DNA of 64,000 bases from Fallopia convolvulus. Lineage: Eukaryota > Streptophyta > Magnoliopsida > Caryophyllales > Polygonaceae. Positions 1 to 11,970 of this stretch are shown here, one piece after another. Where the stretch lies: positions 8,995,001 to 9,059,000 of the forward strand of contig OZ024718.1 of assembly GCA_964016875.1 (NCBI GenBank), read 5' to 3'. A model generated the notes under the pieces. That model was not told the origin of the DNA, made no database searches, and saw only the letters and a program-made list of their open reading frames with translations. A program made the position numbers and the translations under genes. The stretch's first letter is position 1. Every line of letters starts with the position of its first letter.

Positions 1-400
1 AAAGATTCATTACGTGTTAAGATAAATATTGATAAAGTAATACGAAAAAAAAAGGAATAAACGTGAACACCTTTCTAACTAACACCATATGTGATATGAA
101 TTAATGAACATGTGGTGTGTCGATTGATTGGCACTTGGCATGTGTCAATATTGCTCAAGTTCAAAAGTTTTTTTTATGAAACATAAGAATAGTAAAACCT
201 TGACTTTCTCTTTACCTACAAAATTAAAAAAAAATAATGATACATATATCTCCATGCCCTCAATCACGATGTCAATAAATGATTTTGGTATGCATGTGCG
301 TTCAAAAGTAGTACTAAATTCAATTTAATGAAACACTATATGTACTAAATTCAATTTAATAATACTTTTTTTTTATGTCAAAAAATGTGTAAAAGCTAGT
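1..400. other. AT-rich intergenic sequence
   Basis: No gene, RNA or repeat boundary is recognised here. A 66-codon open frame on the plus strand (128-328) has no recognisable domain and lies in low-complexity AT-rich sequence, so it is not called. Confidence 0.5.
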
Positions 401-1382
401 TAATTTTTAGAGTAAATTACACAAATTAACCACCTCTAAATTAAGCCACTTTTTAAAAAACCACCCGTAAAAATACAAATTACAGCAAACCACCCATAAA
501 AAATCTACGGTAGCAGAAAGCCGCCCACAGGCCACAACCATCTTATTGTTAGAAGACCGTCAATTTTTGCTAAATTGCCAAAATTGCTTTATATGTCGAT
601 GAATTCAACAAAGTAAGAATCCAAGAACAATTGTGTTGGAGAGTAGATCTGACTACCGTGTCAAAAATCTTCAGTTCAACTCATTTCGTCGGAGCTCCGA
701 CGGGAACGACCCCAATTACACCCAAAACTTCAACCTCTATCGAGTGGGTTTGTCGTTTGTTGTGGTGGAATTGCGGAACCACAAAAGGCAAGATTTGACA
801 CTTTGATGAAAGAACATTTAACCCGTGGAGATGAATATATGGGAAGAAAACTGCCGCTTCAACAAATCTTCTTCTATTTTCGTTTATCCCTCTACTTACC
901 TCTATTTTTATTTTTTCCAAACTTGGTTTCTCATATCTCTACAAATCTTTAAAGAGGAAAAATACTCCTCTTTTACTTTACCATTTTCAATGAAAAAAAT
1001 GTAAAATTCAACCCATATATGAATATCTTCTATATCCAAACCCTCCTATTCATATTCAATTTTTAATTCCTTTCTTTAACGAGATGAGAGTTTGAGATCT
1101 AGGTACCATGTTTCACAACAAAGCAAAAAAAAAAAAAAAGATACCGACTACATTACTAAGCATTAATTTCAATTATCATCTCTAGCAAGAAGTAAGAGGT
1201 TGTACAGGTGGTTTAATTACTCCCAATTTTGCTCATCCATACTAAAATTCCTAATTAGGTGGTAGAAAAGTGAGAGGAAAGAAGAATGAATTTTATTATT
1301 TATTTTATTCCATAAAGAATTGATGTTTTTCTAACGGAAGATGGATACGTGTAGCTTTATGCTAACAGAGATCTTTTACGGG

Positions 1383-2480
1383 CAGGGATGGAACCAGGAA
1401 TGAAAATCCGGGTAGGCTTAGACCTGTCAAAACTTGACCCGACCCGAAAAATCGACCCGACCCGCCCGAAGATTTTTGGGTTTAAACCCGACCCAAAAAA
1501 AAATGGGTCAAGAGCCCGAACCCGGTCGACCCGGAAAAAATTGAGTTGGGTCACCAACCCGTTGGGTTGACCCGGCCAACTTGATAAAGTATTATTTCAA
1601 TTAAAAAATTAATATTTTATTATAAATTTTGTATAAAATTATTATTTTATTATTATTAAATAATATTTTATACAATATAATATTAATTATTTTAATAAAT
1701 ATAAAGATAAAGGTTAACAAAATTGACGATCATGACCCGTTAATCAACCCGAACCCGTACCAAACCCGTAACAACCCGGTCCATATGAACCCGGAAATTT
1801 TACGACCCGTGACCCGTTTTGACCCGAACCCCATTGACCCGAACCCGACTCGCCCGACCCATTTGATAGGTCTAGGTAGGCTAGATTTACCTTATACAAT
1901 GAAATAATGTCGATATGTGAGTAAAAAACTAGAATTAAAGTTTTAGACACCTACTCAACCTTTTCTATAGTTTTTAAACTATTATTTGTACAAATTTAAT
2001 AAATGGTAACAATATTGTTGATTTTTTTATTTTATAAATAAGGATAAATTTTTTTATAATGAACAACATCACTATATAAATTTTGAAGAAATTAAAGAAG
2101 CTTCAATAATATTAAAATAAAATGAGCATAGAACACTATGAGTAAAAAATATGCATTATAAACTTAATAGTTCATAAGGAAAAAAGAAAAGAAAAAAGTA
2201 ATAGTTCTTGTATTGCAAAGGAGAGCAAAAAAAAATTATTGTAATAAGTAGCTAGCTAGAATAAAAAAGAAAGAAGAAAAGAACAAGAAAAAAAGGAAAA
2301 AAAATACCTGCATAAAAAGCATCACATCTTTTAAAAAATTTGCAGGGACTGGGGATCGAACACAGCGCGCCGGGTCTATCCAGAAATTGGTTTCTCATCT
2401 AACTAAAATTATATATATTTACTGAAATTTTGGGGTGGGCTATAGCAAAACCCTAGCCTATCCCTAGATCCGTGCCTGTA
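1383..2480. mobile_element. hAT-like insertion inside the right arm of the MULE
   Basis: The left end CAGGGATGGAACCAGG resembles the reverse complement of the right end (CAGGCACGGATCTAGG). The flanks are TTTACGGG (1375-1382) and ATTACGGG (2481-2488), an 8-bp duplication with one mismatch. Removing the insertion restores the inner part of the MULE inverted repeat, which supports the call. No transposase is seen. A segment near 2340-2410 reads on the minus strand like a degenerate tRNA-type B box (GTTCGATCCC) and may be a SINE relic. The exact right end is uncertain by about 2 bp. Confidence 0.55.
1419..1874. mobile_element. hAT-type MITE, copy 1
   Basis: This 456-bp element has CCCGA/GACCCG-rich arms around an AT-rich core. 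Its ends are inverted repeats (TAGACCTGTCAAA; right end reverse complement TAGACCTATCAAA). A perfect 8-bp duplication GGTAGGCT flanks it at 1411-1418 and 1875-1882, which fits the hAT superfamily. It is one of three copies in this window (also 19139-19593 and 33716-34164). Open frames over the GACCCG repeats on both strands are composition artefacts. Confidence 0.85.
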
Positions 2481-2677
2481 ATTACGGGTGATTAGTTGTA
2501 GTTTGTATTTTTACGGGTATTATTGTGAAAAGTGACTTAATTTAAGGGTGGTTTTATGTAATTTACCCTAATTTTTATATTTACAAAATTTTATATGGAG
2601 TATATATGAACCTAGCTTTATCAATAAAAATGATATTTCGATACTATGTCGTCATCGATTCTTTCTGTTAGGTCAAT

Positions 2678-2868
2678 TGTAAATCCCACATCGGAAATTC
2701 AAAGGGTATAAATCTAGCATATAAGATAGATGAGTTATTCCTCTTATTGCTATTGGTTTTAGGATGGAATTCCGTTCAGTTTATGGGTTGGGCTTCGTAG
2801 CTGAGTCCATATGGGGTTTATGCCTTTATTGGGTTTCTCCTCCTAACAAGTGGTAGTGGTATCAGAGC
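2678..2868 (+). mobile_element. TRIM-like LTR with initiator tRNA-Met primer binding site
   Basis: A 171-bp LTR-like block starts TGTAAATCCCACATCGG and ends CTCCTAACA (2678-2848). It is followed by TGGTATCAGAGC, the classic primer binding site complementary to initiator tRNA-Met. TATAAAT lies inside it (about 2709), as in TRIM promoters. No matching second LTR or coding sequence is found nearby, so this is a truncated non-autonomous element. A GTGGTA word is duplicated just before the binding site. Confidence 0.6.
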
Positions 2869-2952
2869 TGACAGTTCGACGTAATAAAATAGATGGATTA
2901 CTCTTCCTACTGACAGTTCGACGTAATAAAATAAATGGATTACTCTTCCTAT
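2869..2952. repeat. 42-bp tandem duplication
   Basis: Two near-identical 42-bp units beginning TGACAGTTCGACG follow the TRIM primer binding site directly (2869-2910, 2911-2952). Confidence 0.85.
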
Positions 2953-4549
2953 TATCAACAATTGATTTAGAATGACTTTCGAATCTATTGTAGTTATTGA
3001 TAATACACTTGTAATGATCAACATGGCAAAATAACGAAAAATAGAACATAGGATGAAACATAAAACGAGATAAGAATCTCAATTCGCAGCCTATGAAACT
3101 TGTCTGCATGCTTTCACATACTTAAAACTTGTATGGCAGGCCACGAGAGACATATTTTAATTCAGATGGAATCTCTTGAAACAAATAATAAATAGAAGAA
3201 TCCAAAAAAAAATTGCAATCCCTAATTCCCAAACAACCAAATGGAAGAAGACTCCAAACCCAGTTTTCAATCCCTAATTCCCAACCATATTTTGTTTGGA
3301 AGGCTCATAAATTGGTGCATTTTTTATGGTGCCACGTGGACTTGTCTACACCGCAGTCTCATTTCTCCATTGATAATCTTTTAATTAAGATCTTTGCTTG
3401 GCTTTTCCTTTTGCAGTGTAACCAGAATTAATGAAGATATCTTGAAAGTGATTTATCATTGCATAGCCTACCTATCCGGGCCTTCCAAGGCATTACTTGT
3501 CATGTTTTGTTTTAATCTTTGTTGTTTTACTATAGCATTCGTCTCTTTCCAACAAAATCTCTATACTGTAGAGGTGAAGAAGATTGCACCTCATATCCTC
3601 AACCCTTGAACTTTGTAGTTATGAATAAATAGTGAGTTCGGTTTGAGCCAGCCACCACAAAATATATAGCATAATTGATAATTCATTGTCCAAACCTACA
3701 ATTTAATTTTGCACAAAATGTAATGGTTGAATGATTGCGGTGCCCATAAATTAAAAAGTGGGTTTTTTCATGTGATTTGAGATCTAGGATCAAATAGATT
3801 GTTGAAAGAGAACCCACTGAATATTTATAACATGCGGACTATATATATAGTCCGCTTTGAGCTCACTGCGTTACGGAGTATATAGTCAGAACAACCGAAA
3901 ACACAATGATATTTTGCAATTATTAACGTACTATGGTTAACTGTACAGCATTATTCTACTATAGTGTACGTTAATGATTGATGAAAGTGATCTAAACAAT
4001 ACAGAGTACTGTATGTAGTAAAAGAATAGGTACAAAAAGGTCGAAAATATCAGAAATAAAAGTTAAAGACTAATGCATAAATTGACAAGTTACTCTTCCT
4101 ATTTTCAATTGGATTCAAGACTTACAAAGCTTATATGCGCATGACTCTCAGTCTATTAATTCCCAATTCATCGGCAGGAAGTTTAATAAGAAAGAATTTG
4201 AAGTGTCGAAGTATGGAGATTCATATAAAAAAGTGACAAGATGCTCTTCTCAATGGATTCAGCATTTCAAATGATAGAGACCACATGAATTTCAACTGGG
4301 CTTGCACCATCCGCCCATTTCTATACTTGGGCCATCCATAAGGCCCATATTCAAAATCCATTCAGGCCCATTTGAATATTCAATAATAGTGCATTAAATT
4401 ACATTCTCTCCCGTCAAATCTTGACATCTCATGTAAAATAATGCATTATAAGTTTTGAGAATTCAAGAACTAAATTTATCTTCACTTGATAGATAACATT
4501 TGCTCTCCCATCGTAGTCCATACACGTTCTAAAAATCTTCTCCTAGATC
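2953..4549. other. Intergenic sequence, no gene recognised
   Basis: Short open frames on both strands (for example 3213-3609) show no recognisable domain. A short direct repeat (CAATCCCTAATTCCCA) occurs at about 3218 and 3269. The segment at 4290-4380 is rich in GGCCCA words. No RNA gene is seen. Confidence 0.4.
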
Positions 4550-4695
4550 TGTCTAGACCCCGCCTAGGCGTTGGAAGGTGCTAGTCCACCTAGCCTTCCA
4601 GCTCGTCTAACTGTTTAAGAGACCGTCTAGTCCGTCTAGGCGCCCATTTAGGCGGCTTAGTCGTTAGGCAGTCCATCTCCTCCTAGGGTCCGCCT
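4550..4695. repeat. CGCCTAGG-rich degenerate dispersed repeat
   Basis: Imperfect iterations of CCGCCTAGGCG, GTCTAGGCGCC and CTAGTCCGTCTAGG build a GC-rich patch in AT-rich DNA. Sequences of this type occur as dispersed repeats in plant genomes. No terminal repeats or target duplication could be defined. Confidence 0.4.
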
Positions 4696-5047
4696 AACAT
4701 TTTTTAGAGTATTGGGTCCATACAAGTTGGGTCTCTAATTGCTTAAACGAGTTTTCCAGTGCAACAATTTCTAAAGAGAGCCTAAAACTTTGCACATTCA
4801 ATTCAACCTCAATACTCTTTGCCTAACAGTGTCTACCTGACATTTGCTAACAGTCGGCCTCCAGCATAAGCAAACTAAAACCAAGCATATTGTTTCCTTA
4901 TCACACGCACAATTTGTCATCAAACCAAATACTATTGACAAAAGCCTTCAATACGTACACCCTCCTAATATATACGGAATGTAGTATATAGTAACCACAT
5001 ATACATTTCAGCTAGCAAATTGTAAATTTAAGGTTCGTATAAGATGT

Positions 5048-6695
5048 TTACGCGTCAACTTGTGTAAACTCTAGCGCGTTGGCATCAGGATCTCGAGTGA
5101 AGATAGCCGGCCTTCCCGACCGGCTCAGTGTGTAAGGAATCCCTGATATCCAAGAAAACCATGAGCAACCATGACCTTTGTACTTGTACAGAAGATTTTA
5201 AGTATACAAGAGTTTTACCTTCTTGATCAAGAATAGTCTTAAGCTTAGACACATCCCTGATTGAAATGCAAGTATGACGGTCTCGCCCTCCATGTTGAGG
5301 GCGGCCAGTCAAGGGATCGGGATTTGGGAGCTCCATGAGATGAATCATTCCGGAGCCCACCCACAGCCACGCACCTCTATAGGGAAGCTTGTCATGTGGC
5401 CTCGCCTCGTTTATCTCAAGACCTTGTTTTCATATTTGAAACTCATTTGTCAGATAATACAAACTCAAGGGTTGGAATGTAATAATGCCTCACTTGATGC
5501 CAACATAACATACCTAAGACATTTTGATAGAAGTTGAGTGACCTTTCAAGGTTTTCGCAAAGTACTCCAATGTGGTGCAAGTCAACAACTCCATAGTCTG
5601 CACGAGGAGGTTCATGAAACCTAATCAGAATCAGCATCATTTGATTCATCTGTAATAGTTAGTGGTTCATTCAACTCCACATAATCTCTCTCCCAAGTGC
5701 TCATAATTACATCCTACCAGATGAAACAGACTTTATGCAAAGTATGCTTTCAAAACTTATGAGAATGGATGTCTGCTGAAAGTTATAATATCTCTCAAGT
5801 CTATAATCTAAAATCCTCCAAGATTGAAGTAAGACGGTAGGGAAAAAATATTCAATTTCTAAATTCATTAATCAATCAGCAGAATTTCCATCCTTTATCT
5901 TCCTTCCCTAATGACAAAATTGGCTTCGGGCATTTGGTTCGCTCTAGGCTAGGCTCCAATTAGTACTTGAGACTGATAAAACTGTAGGATAGTCACTGGC
6001 TCACTGCATAATCTAACTCACTCCAAACCGCTCCGTTTCTAGTCTTAAAACAACAGAACAATTTCTCTTGCACACTTTTCAGATACCCAAACTACATATA
6101 GTGTGATTTTAGCTATAGGCCTGACCAATCCTGCACTCTTGAATTTCATTACTATAACTATCAACGCACACATTAATTAACAGCAATTAAACTAAACTGA
6201 GATGTAAAAGAGTGTAAACAAAAAGACACAGACCAATCTTTTCCTCAGGTATGTGACTAGGTTCTTTTGCAAGTACATCTCCTTCAACAGATGAGGTGGT
6301 AGCTTTTATCAACATAGAATTTGAGCAGCCTCTGCCATGCTTGAGATTATTAGGCAGTCCAGTTACAGATAATGGCGAACCAGCAGCCAGTAGACCCGAT
6401 TGACTAACATTGTTAACCTACAGAACAAAATAGATAGGGCCAACTCCCAATTAACAAGAATCGGTCCAACATTCCATCAAATTGAGCCCTAGATCGATAT
6501 CCTTTCTTCTATTCTAGTGACGAGAATGAGTTTAAGTAACCAAAAAGCAGCTAGATAACTGATTGAATCAAGCAGCCACGTCTAAATTACTCGCAAGACG
6601 GAAAAAAAAATTACGCTTCGAGTGGAAATGAAGAAACGAACCTTGGTTTGAAGAGCCAACGTGGTGGAGCAAGAGAAGGTCAGAAGAGACGCCAT
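5048..6695 (-). CDS. Glyoxalase I-like (VOC superfamily) protein, chloroplast-targeted type, five exons
   Basis: Five exons join in frame to 206 codons plus stop: 6642-6695, 6234-6417, 5514-5597, 5219-5422 and 5048-5142. All introns are GT-AG and their phases agree. The product resembles the plant glyoxalase/bleomycin-resistance/dioxygenase family related to Arabidopsis At5g57040. Residues 1-79 form a Ser/Thr-rich leader consistent with a plastid transit peptide. The single VOC domain starts at DYGVVDLHHIG (residue 80). Family metal-ligand positions appear as H88, E138 (IHLMEL), H157 (DRHTC) and E200 (ALEFTQ). Lactoylglutathione lyase activity (methylglyoxal detoxification) is possible, but many members of this subfamily have no proven substrate. 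The start ATG was chosen because only it keeps phase with the first splice; an ATG about 97 bp upstream is in another frame. Confidence 0.88.
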
Positions 6696-6795
6696 GGATG
6701 TACAGCCCCGAGGTCTGTTCCAGGGTGTTTTTGGAGCACACAACTTTTGTGGCCACTATTGACAAACTGCTGATTGAAGAATGAAGGGTCAAGAG

Positions 6796-8020
6796 TTTAA
6801 GGCCAGTTTTAAGGCCAATTCAAAATTAGTCTCAAGGAACTAAAATCTTACGGAGTATAATGAAATTGTTAAACCCGTATAAAAAATTAAATAATTCTAA
6901 ATATATATATATATTAATAAAATATTATCATTTTAAGAATTTTAACATATATCTAACGACATAAGTTAGAAAAATTAATATAATAATATGAGAAGATAGA
7001 ATTTGGATTAAAAACGGGTTACGGTGAAAATTACGCACGTTTTATCGTTATTAGATCTCCTTTAATATAATAATATGAGAAAATAGTATTCATATCTTTC
7101 ATTGTTGTGTTTTGGAATTTAATAGTTGCATTTGTATGATTTGAGATATGTCTATAAGTTGTTCAATGAAACGTCAAGACTCAATAGCTAAGCTTCACAC
7201 TAAAATAATCTCGCATGTACTGATGTCACATCTCGCGACATTGGGGCATGAATCTCCGATAATTGCTAATCGGGCATAAAGACAAAGGGTTGAATGACTA
7301 TAGGATTTTGTGGTAGGATAAAAACCTACGCTTCTTTAGATATTGTGGCACTCCAACCCGGTTAAGTGCGAAGAACTTATCTCTAGTCTTTGACTTCATG
7401 ATGATAAAGAAGGATTTGGCCAACCCTACCCAAACTAGTCGGGGACTAGAGCCATTCCCCTGATGAGCCCAAGGCAGGGCAATATCAGTGATTGTTCCCA
7501 ATGAGCAGGTTTGCCTCACAAAAGAAAGGATGTCACGCGAGCCTCGAAGGGTTGAAACTCTTAGTCTGTGACACTAATATGACCTCATGAGTTTTTAAAT
7601 GAACCTTATAGTGTCAGACTGTCACTTATAAATCTATCTTGCATTGGTTAATTTTTCTCACATTCTTTCTTTGTTACAAATTTGTTCAATTCATGTATTA
7701 TTGTTAAGTGTTATTGCCATGCATCAGAGATGTATGTGTGTTGCATTGTTAGATTTTTTTTTTTACGATGGATGGATTATAGTTTACCGTATCAAACATG
7801 TCAACTCTAAAGATAGGAAAGGAAAGTAAAGGTATACACCCACATTTAGGAGATAAGGTAATCTATAGCTGCAAAATATTAAAAAGAGTTGCTTTGCCAT
7901 ATAGTCATATGATATTATGCTTAAGAATTCTAGTATGGATAAGATTCCAACAAAAAAATTCTTTCGAAAAAAACACGTATGTTTTTTTGGCAAAAGGAGA
8001 TTGAGGTGGTACTCTTCGGC
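6796..8020. other. AT-rich sequence without a recognised gene
   Basis: The segment just upstream of the glyoxalase gene is AT-rich and has no obvious TATA box. A minus-strand open frame at 7298-7519 (73 codons) has no motif I recognise; it lies upstream-in-frame-order of nothing identifiable and may belong to the decayed retroelement at 8025-9060. Confidence 0.35.
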
Positions 8021-8024
8021 TCCT

Positions 8025-9060
8025 CTAAGGGGATTTTATTAAAACAAGAAGGGCTAAGCAGTCATCAAATAAGGGAATAGCCCAACCCCTTACATCATCA
8101 AGCAACAAAAATGAAATCCTCATAGGAGGGGCAATCAATACATGAAATCCTATAGATAAACTAAAAACATAGTCTGTAAGGGAATCCGCTACACTCTTAG
8201 CCTCACATAAATATGACATACCTGGACTTGTTAGTTCCTTCGCAAAAAACCTTGGCAACTATTAGCCATGCTAAATAAGGGATGACTACTCTTTAACGAC
8301 TTACCCAACATATCGATACCAGCCGAGAATTGGTTTCAACTTCCACCATCCTATAGCCTTCTTGCCAAGCAATCTTGAGGCCTCTAAGAATTCCACAGAG
8401 CTCCACCCTCGGGACGGAACAAGTACACAGGTTATGAGCAAACCGCGAATCCATTCTCCTCGAAAATCTAGAAGAACTCTATCTGAGGAAGCAAGTCCAT
8501 CAAGTTGAACCGCTCCATTCATATTCAATTTGACCTAATCTTGTAAAGGGCATTTCCAAGCGATTTCTCCAGAAATTTTAGGACCAAAGGAAGGGTTACT
8601 TACCTGGTTACACATAGCATTGATATACTCCTTGCATTGTTGAACAACAAATCTCCCTCTAGTCTTCTCGTTGTAAAAAACTTTAGCATTCCGTCATTTC
8701 CACGTCCACCAAAGCGATGTGGTGAAAAATGCTCATCCGATATAGCATGATTCGCAAGAAGGTTTTCCTTTATCCACACCGAAAATGGGGTTTGAAAAAA
8801 GAGAGATACAATTAGGGACAACGAAGTGAAACCAAATGGCAATATCCATGGGACAATCTCTAAAGAGATGCAATTCAATTTGATCAATATGTCCACAATA
8901 CGTGCAGATATTCACTGTTTGCTTGCCCGTTCCGGTGATGGAGTATTGTCTATTGCGTTCGGGTGTGTAATTTGGTGGCATACTACATTGTTGTTTCTTT
9001 TCGCCGTGTCTTTTCCGCCCCATTTACAGTTAATTCGGTTGCTCAAAATCTCATTTTTCA
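8025..9060 (-). pseudogene. Decayed non-LTR retrotransposon (LINE) 3' end: zf-RVT and RNase H remnants
   Basis: Minus-strand frames read, in order, a zinc-binding reverse transcriptase module (CTYCG, then ELHLFRDCP, in 8733-9023) and, after a frameshift, a segment ending at 8600. An RNase H-like stretch follows (MNGAV, then GEW, in 8301-8528), then a C-terminal SVADSLTD motif (8025-8258). This order (zf-RVT then RNase H) is typical of plant LINEs. Several frameshifts and stops separate the parts, so it is not functional. No poly(A) tail or target duplication was identified. Confidence 0.65.
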
Positions 9061-9256
9061 GGATCCTCTAAGAAAGTCGTTAGTGTGATTAGCCGTCATC
9101 CTAATCTCTTTTCTTAAAAAAAATTGATTTTACTAATATTCTCGATTCTCGATTAGCTGGTGCCAGTTGCTTTTGTATAATCTACCCTAATACATTATAA
9201 AGCAGAACCCAAGTCTGTATAAAAAATTGCGCCACGTGGCATAACTTGAATAAAAT

Positions 9257-9412
9257 AATGAAAAACCTTTTTTCAACTTAAAAAACTAAAATAATAATTC
9301 TAGAAATATCCCTACACATTATACTCTAATAATATGAAAAACCTTTTTTCAACTTAAAAAACTAAAATAATAATTCTAGAAATATCCCTACACATTATAC
9401 TCTAATAATAAT
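9257..9412. repeat. 76-bp tandem duplication inside the Helitron
   Basis: The block ATGAAAAACCTTTTTTCAAC through CTCTAATAAT is repeated in tandem with a period of 76 bp. A further partial copy of AATAATTCTAGAAAT follows at about 9405. Confidence 0.85.
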
Positions 9413-10185
9413 TCTAGAAATCACAATTTATCTTAAATTCTTAACCACTCCATAAAATAGATAATGGTTAGATATCATATTATATGCATAGATTGTTTCA
9501 TATAGTAATTAATTAATATGCAATTATATTTTTAAAAAATTTAATTAAGTAATAAATATTACTAAATAAAAAAAATGAATTTATAAAGATTGAAGGTTTT
9601 TTAGGGTAAGATTTAAGATTTTATAAAATAGATAATATATATATATAGTTTTCTATCTATGTAAATATTAATTTTATTCTTAAAAATTCATAAATATAAA
9701 AAAAGGCAATTTTAGATTTTATAAAATAATTAATGTATCAAAATAAAATTTTATCTATATAATTTTCTATCTATGTTTATTGATATTGAAAAGAAATATT
9801 ATATATGCTATCTTAAGATTATGCTAAAATATTTTTATCGGATTGTTGAAAAAAGGTTATCGATATAAATTTCTATCTATATCTAAATTAATACATAATA
9901 AAATAGAAATAAATTATCTATAAAATTTGTGCTACATGACACTTTAAGAACCAATCATTTTTTCCATTTTATTTATTTATTTATTTTTATTTATTATACT
10001 TAGAAGTGAATGTAGAAGGTTTGATTTAGAAAAATATTTTCCATGTTTATTTAGTTTTATCTTAAAGATTAGAAAACAAAAAAATCGTTAAATTTTATAT
10101 AAATATCATTAATAATTATAATAATAGAATAATTATTAAAATATATATTATCTTTGTTTTTTCTCTTTAATTTATTATAATATAT

Positions 10186-10192
10186 TATATAG
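10186..10192 (+). promoter_or_regulatory. Candidate TATA box inside the Helitron 3' end
   Basis: TATATAG lies about 197 bp upstream of the FkbM start codon. A CT-rich leader-like sequence (10265-10380) follows, as in many plant 5' untranslated regions. No better TATA-like word is seen between the Helitron end and the ATG. AT-rich sequence gives such words by chance, so the call is tentative. Confidence 0.3.
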
Positions 10193-10382
10193 TATAATTT
10201 TCAAAACTATCCGTAAATTTACGTGAATTACACTAGTTTGATTATTATTTTTTTGTACAATCCCCACTGGCAACTGCTTCCCTCTCAAGCTGGGATCTTC
10301 ATCCTCTTCCAGGCTTCCAGCTGCTCTTGCTCACATCCGGTGTCTTGCGAATCCCTTATTCTTATCTAACAATTCTCTTCCA

Positions 10383-11970
10383 ATGGCCAATGCGTGGAGA
10401 AGAGACAAATCTTCCAAGTTCCTCGCCCCTAAATCTCTCTTACTCCTCTCTCTCCCGTTCCTGGCCCTCATTCTCTTCTTCTTTTCCTCTCGCCCTTCTA
10501 CCTCAAACCCTAACCCTAATTCCAGCTTCGTCGTCAAGTCGCAACTACCCCAATTCCGTGGGATTGATCCCTTCGATTGCTTCAAATCCCCACAAGCCCA
10601 CCCGGTAATCGCGAACGTCGTTGAAGGAGTTAAATACCCCTTCCTCTACGCTCTTTCTGATCTGGGCTCCTTGCCTGACAAACCCCACAAGAACATTGTG
10701 AGGCTGTTGAAGAACAAGCCTTTCCGAAAGCCTGACATTTCGGTCACGATTCAGGGCGTTTTGGAGAGGATTAAAGGTGAAGCGGGGGAGAAGATTGCGA
10801 ATGGAGTTGTGATCGATGTCGGTGCTAATGTGGGTATGGCGACATTTGCTGCCGCTGTGATGGGTTTTAGGGTTCTTGCGTTTGAGCCGGTTTTTGAGAA
10901 TCTGCAGAGGATTTGTGACGGGATTTACTTCAATCGAGTGGGGGAGCTGGTCACTGTTTTTGAAGCGGCTGCTTCAGATCGGTTAGGGAATATCACAATT
11001 CACAAGGTATGTGATTTGAGGCTGTTAATTCTTGTTGATAGATAGGTTTTCAAGATTAGTGCTTTTAGAAGATGTGTGATGAAGTAACTTAAAGATGCTT
11101 GATTTGGAAATATGGGTGATTAATCTGAAGAGTGACTAGCAAAGTTTAGTGAGACTAGTCTTAATTGGAGTATTTCAACTTGTATGCTGGCTCAATTTGT
11201 TTATTTGCTACCTGGGATTACTGATCTCTAGTGCTTTGACTCTGTGATTGAGTTCATGAATACAATTGAGCTAATTTTAGCTGATCTCTGTACATTTTTT
11301 GTGAATCTGGTAAATTGGGCATGCTATGGATCTGTCATTGTTTCATAATCATTTGTTTGACATGTTAACCCACTTGTTTTGATTCTAAGGTATAGAAATC
11401 TGGGACTATCATGCAGGGGAAGTAGTGAATTTTAGCTAATTAGAACTTTTTACATGAATCGTTCAATTGAATCTCTGTATGTGTCGCCCCATTCTAAGTG
11501 GATAATTCTTCAAGTTTTGTTCTCAAAGTGAAAAAGCTTTGCTCTCTGAGTTGTGTTGGTATTTAGTAAATCCAGCTCTATGCTGATACTCATATTTTTC
11601 TTGCTAGTTGGTTGGCCGGCTTGACAACAGTGCTGTTTCTGCCGCTGGAGCAAAGTTGGCGTTTAAATCAAACGAGGAGGTGGCAATTCAGCTCAAGTCC
11701 ATACCTCTTGACGAAGTCGTCCCAGAATCCGAGCCAGTGTTTCTAATAAAAATAGATGTTCAAGGATGGGAGCATCACGTGCTCAAAGGAGCTTCAAAGC
11801 TGCTATCGAGAAAACCAGGCGAAGCTCCTTATCTAATCTATGAAGAAGACGAGCGATTGTTGCAGGCCAGCAACAGCACGGCCAAAGAAATCCGTTCGTT
11901 TCTTGAAAGTGTCGGCTATAACCACTGTGAACGGGTTGGAACCGATGCGCACTGCACTAAAAAGGCTTGA
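10383..11970 (+). CDS. FkbM-family SAM-dependent methyltransferase, membrane-anchored, two exons
   Basis: Exons 10383-11006 and 11608-11970 join in phase 0 across a GT-AG intron of 601 bp and give 328 residues. A hydrophobic segment (about residues 17-36) after a basic N-terminus looks like a signal anchor, so the enzyme is probably a type II membrane protein of the Golgi or ER. The methyltransferase core (about 125-310) has the SAM-binding motif VIDVGANVG (143-151), the acidic FEPV after strand 2 (about 168) and the FkbM-type IKIDVQGWEHHVLKG block (about 255-269). This matches the Methyltransf_21 family. FkbM enzymes are often O-methyltransferases; the plant substrate is not known. The frame is intact. 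The only unusual point is the Helitron directly upstream. Confidence 0.9.

Larger units (their letters stand above)
410..2568. mobile_element. Non-autonomous Mutator-like element (MULE) with 9-bp target duplication
   Basis: The two ends are inverted repeats of about 90 bp. The left end (410-505) and the reverse complement of the right end (about 2480-2568) share the start GNGTAAATTACA and a later CCCGTAAAAATACAAA block. The element is flanked by a perfect 9-bp direct repeat, TAATTTTTA, at 401-409 and 2569-2577. Long terminal inverted repeats plus a 9-bp duplication are the signature of the Mutator superfamily. No transposase is visible inside, so it is non-autonomous. Its right arm is interrupted by a hAT-like insertion (1383-2480), so the original element was only about 1.1 kb. 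Confidence 0.85.
9181..10237 (+). mobile_element. Non-autonomous Helitron, complete
   Basis: The element begins TCTACCCTAATACATTATAA and ends CTAGT, lying between an A (9180) and a T (10238) as Helitrons require. A perfect 12-nt palindrome, CGTAAATTTACG (10212-10223), lies 9 nt before the CTAGT end and can form the terminal hairpin. GCCACGTGGC, a palindrome holding a G-box, occurs at 9231-9240 near the 5' end. No Rep/helicase frame is present. The element is very AT-rich and contains a 76-bp tandem duplication. Its 3' end is 145 bp from the start codon of the FkbM gene. Confidence 0.8.

Noticed and set aside
1357..1570. Overlapping ORFs on both strands over GACCCG-rich sequence
   Set aside because: They lie in a hAT MITE, and low-complexity GACCCG repeats keep frames open by chance.
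6568..6792. ATG at 6792 as the glyoxalase start
   Set aside because: Its frame cannot join exon 2 through the GT-AG splice without a stop. The ATG at 6695 keeps the phase.
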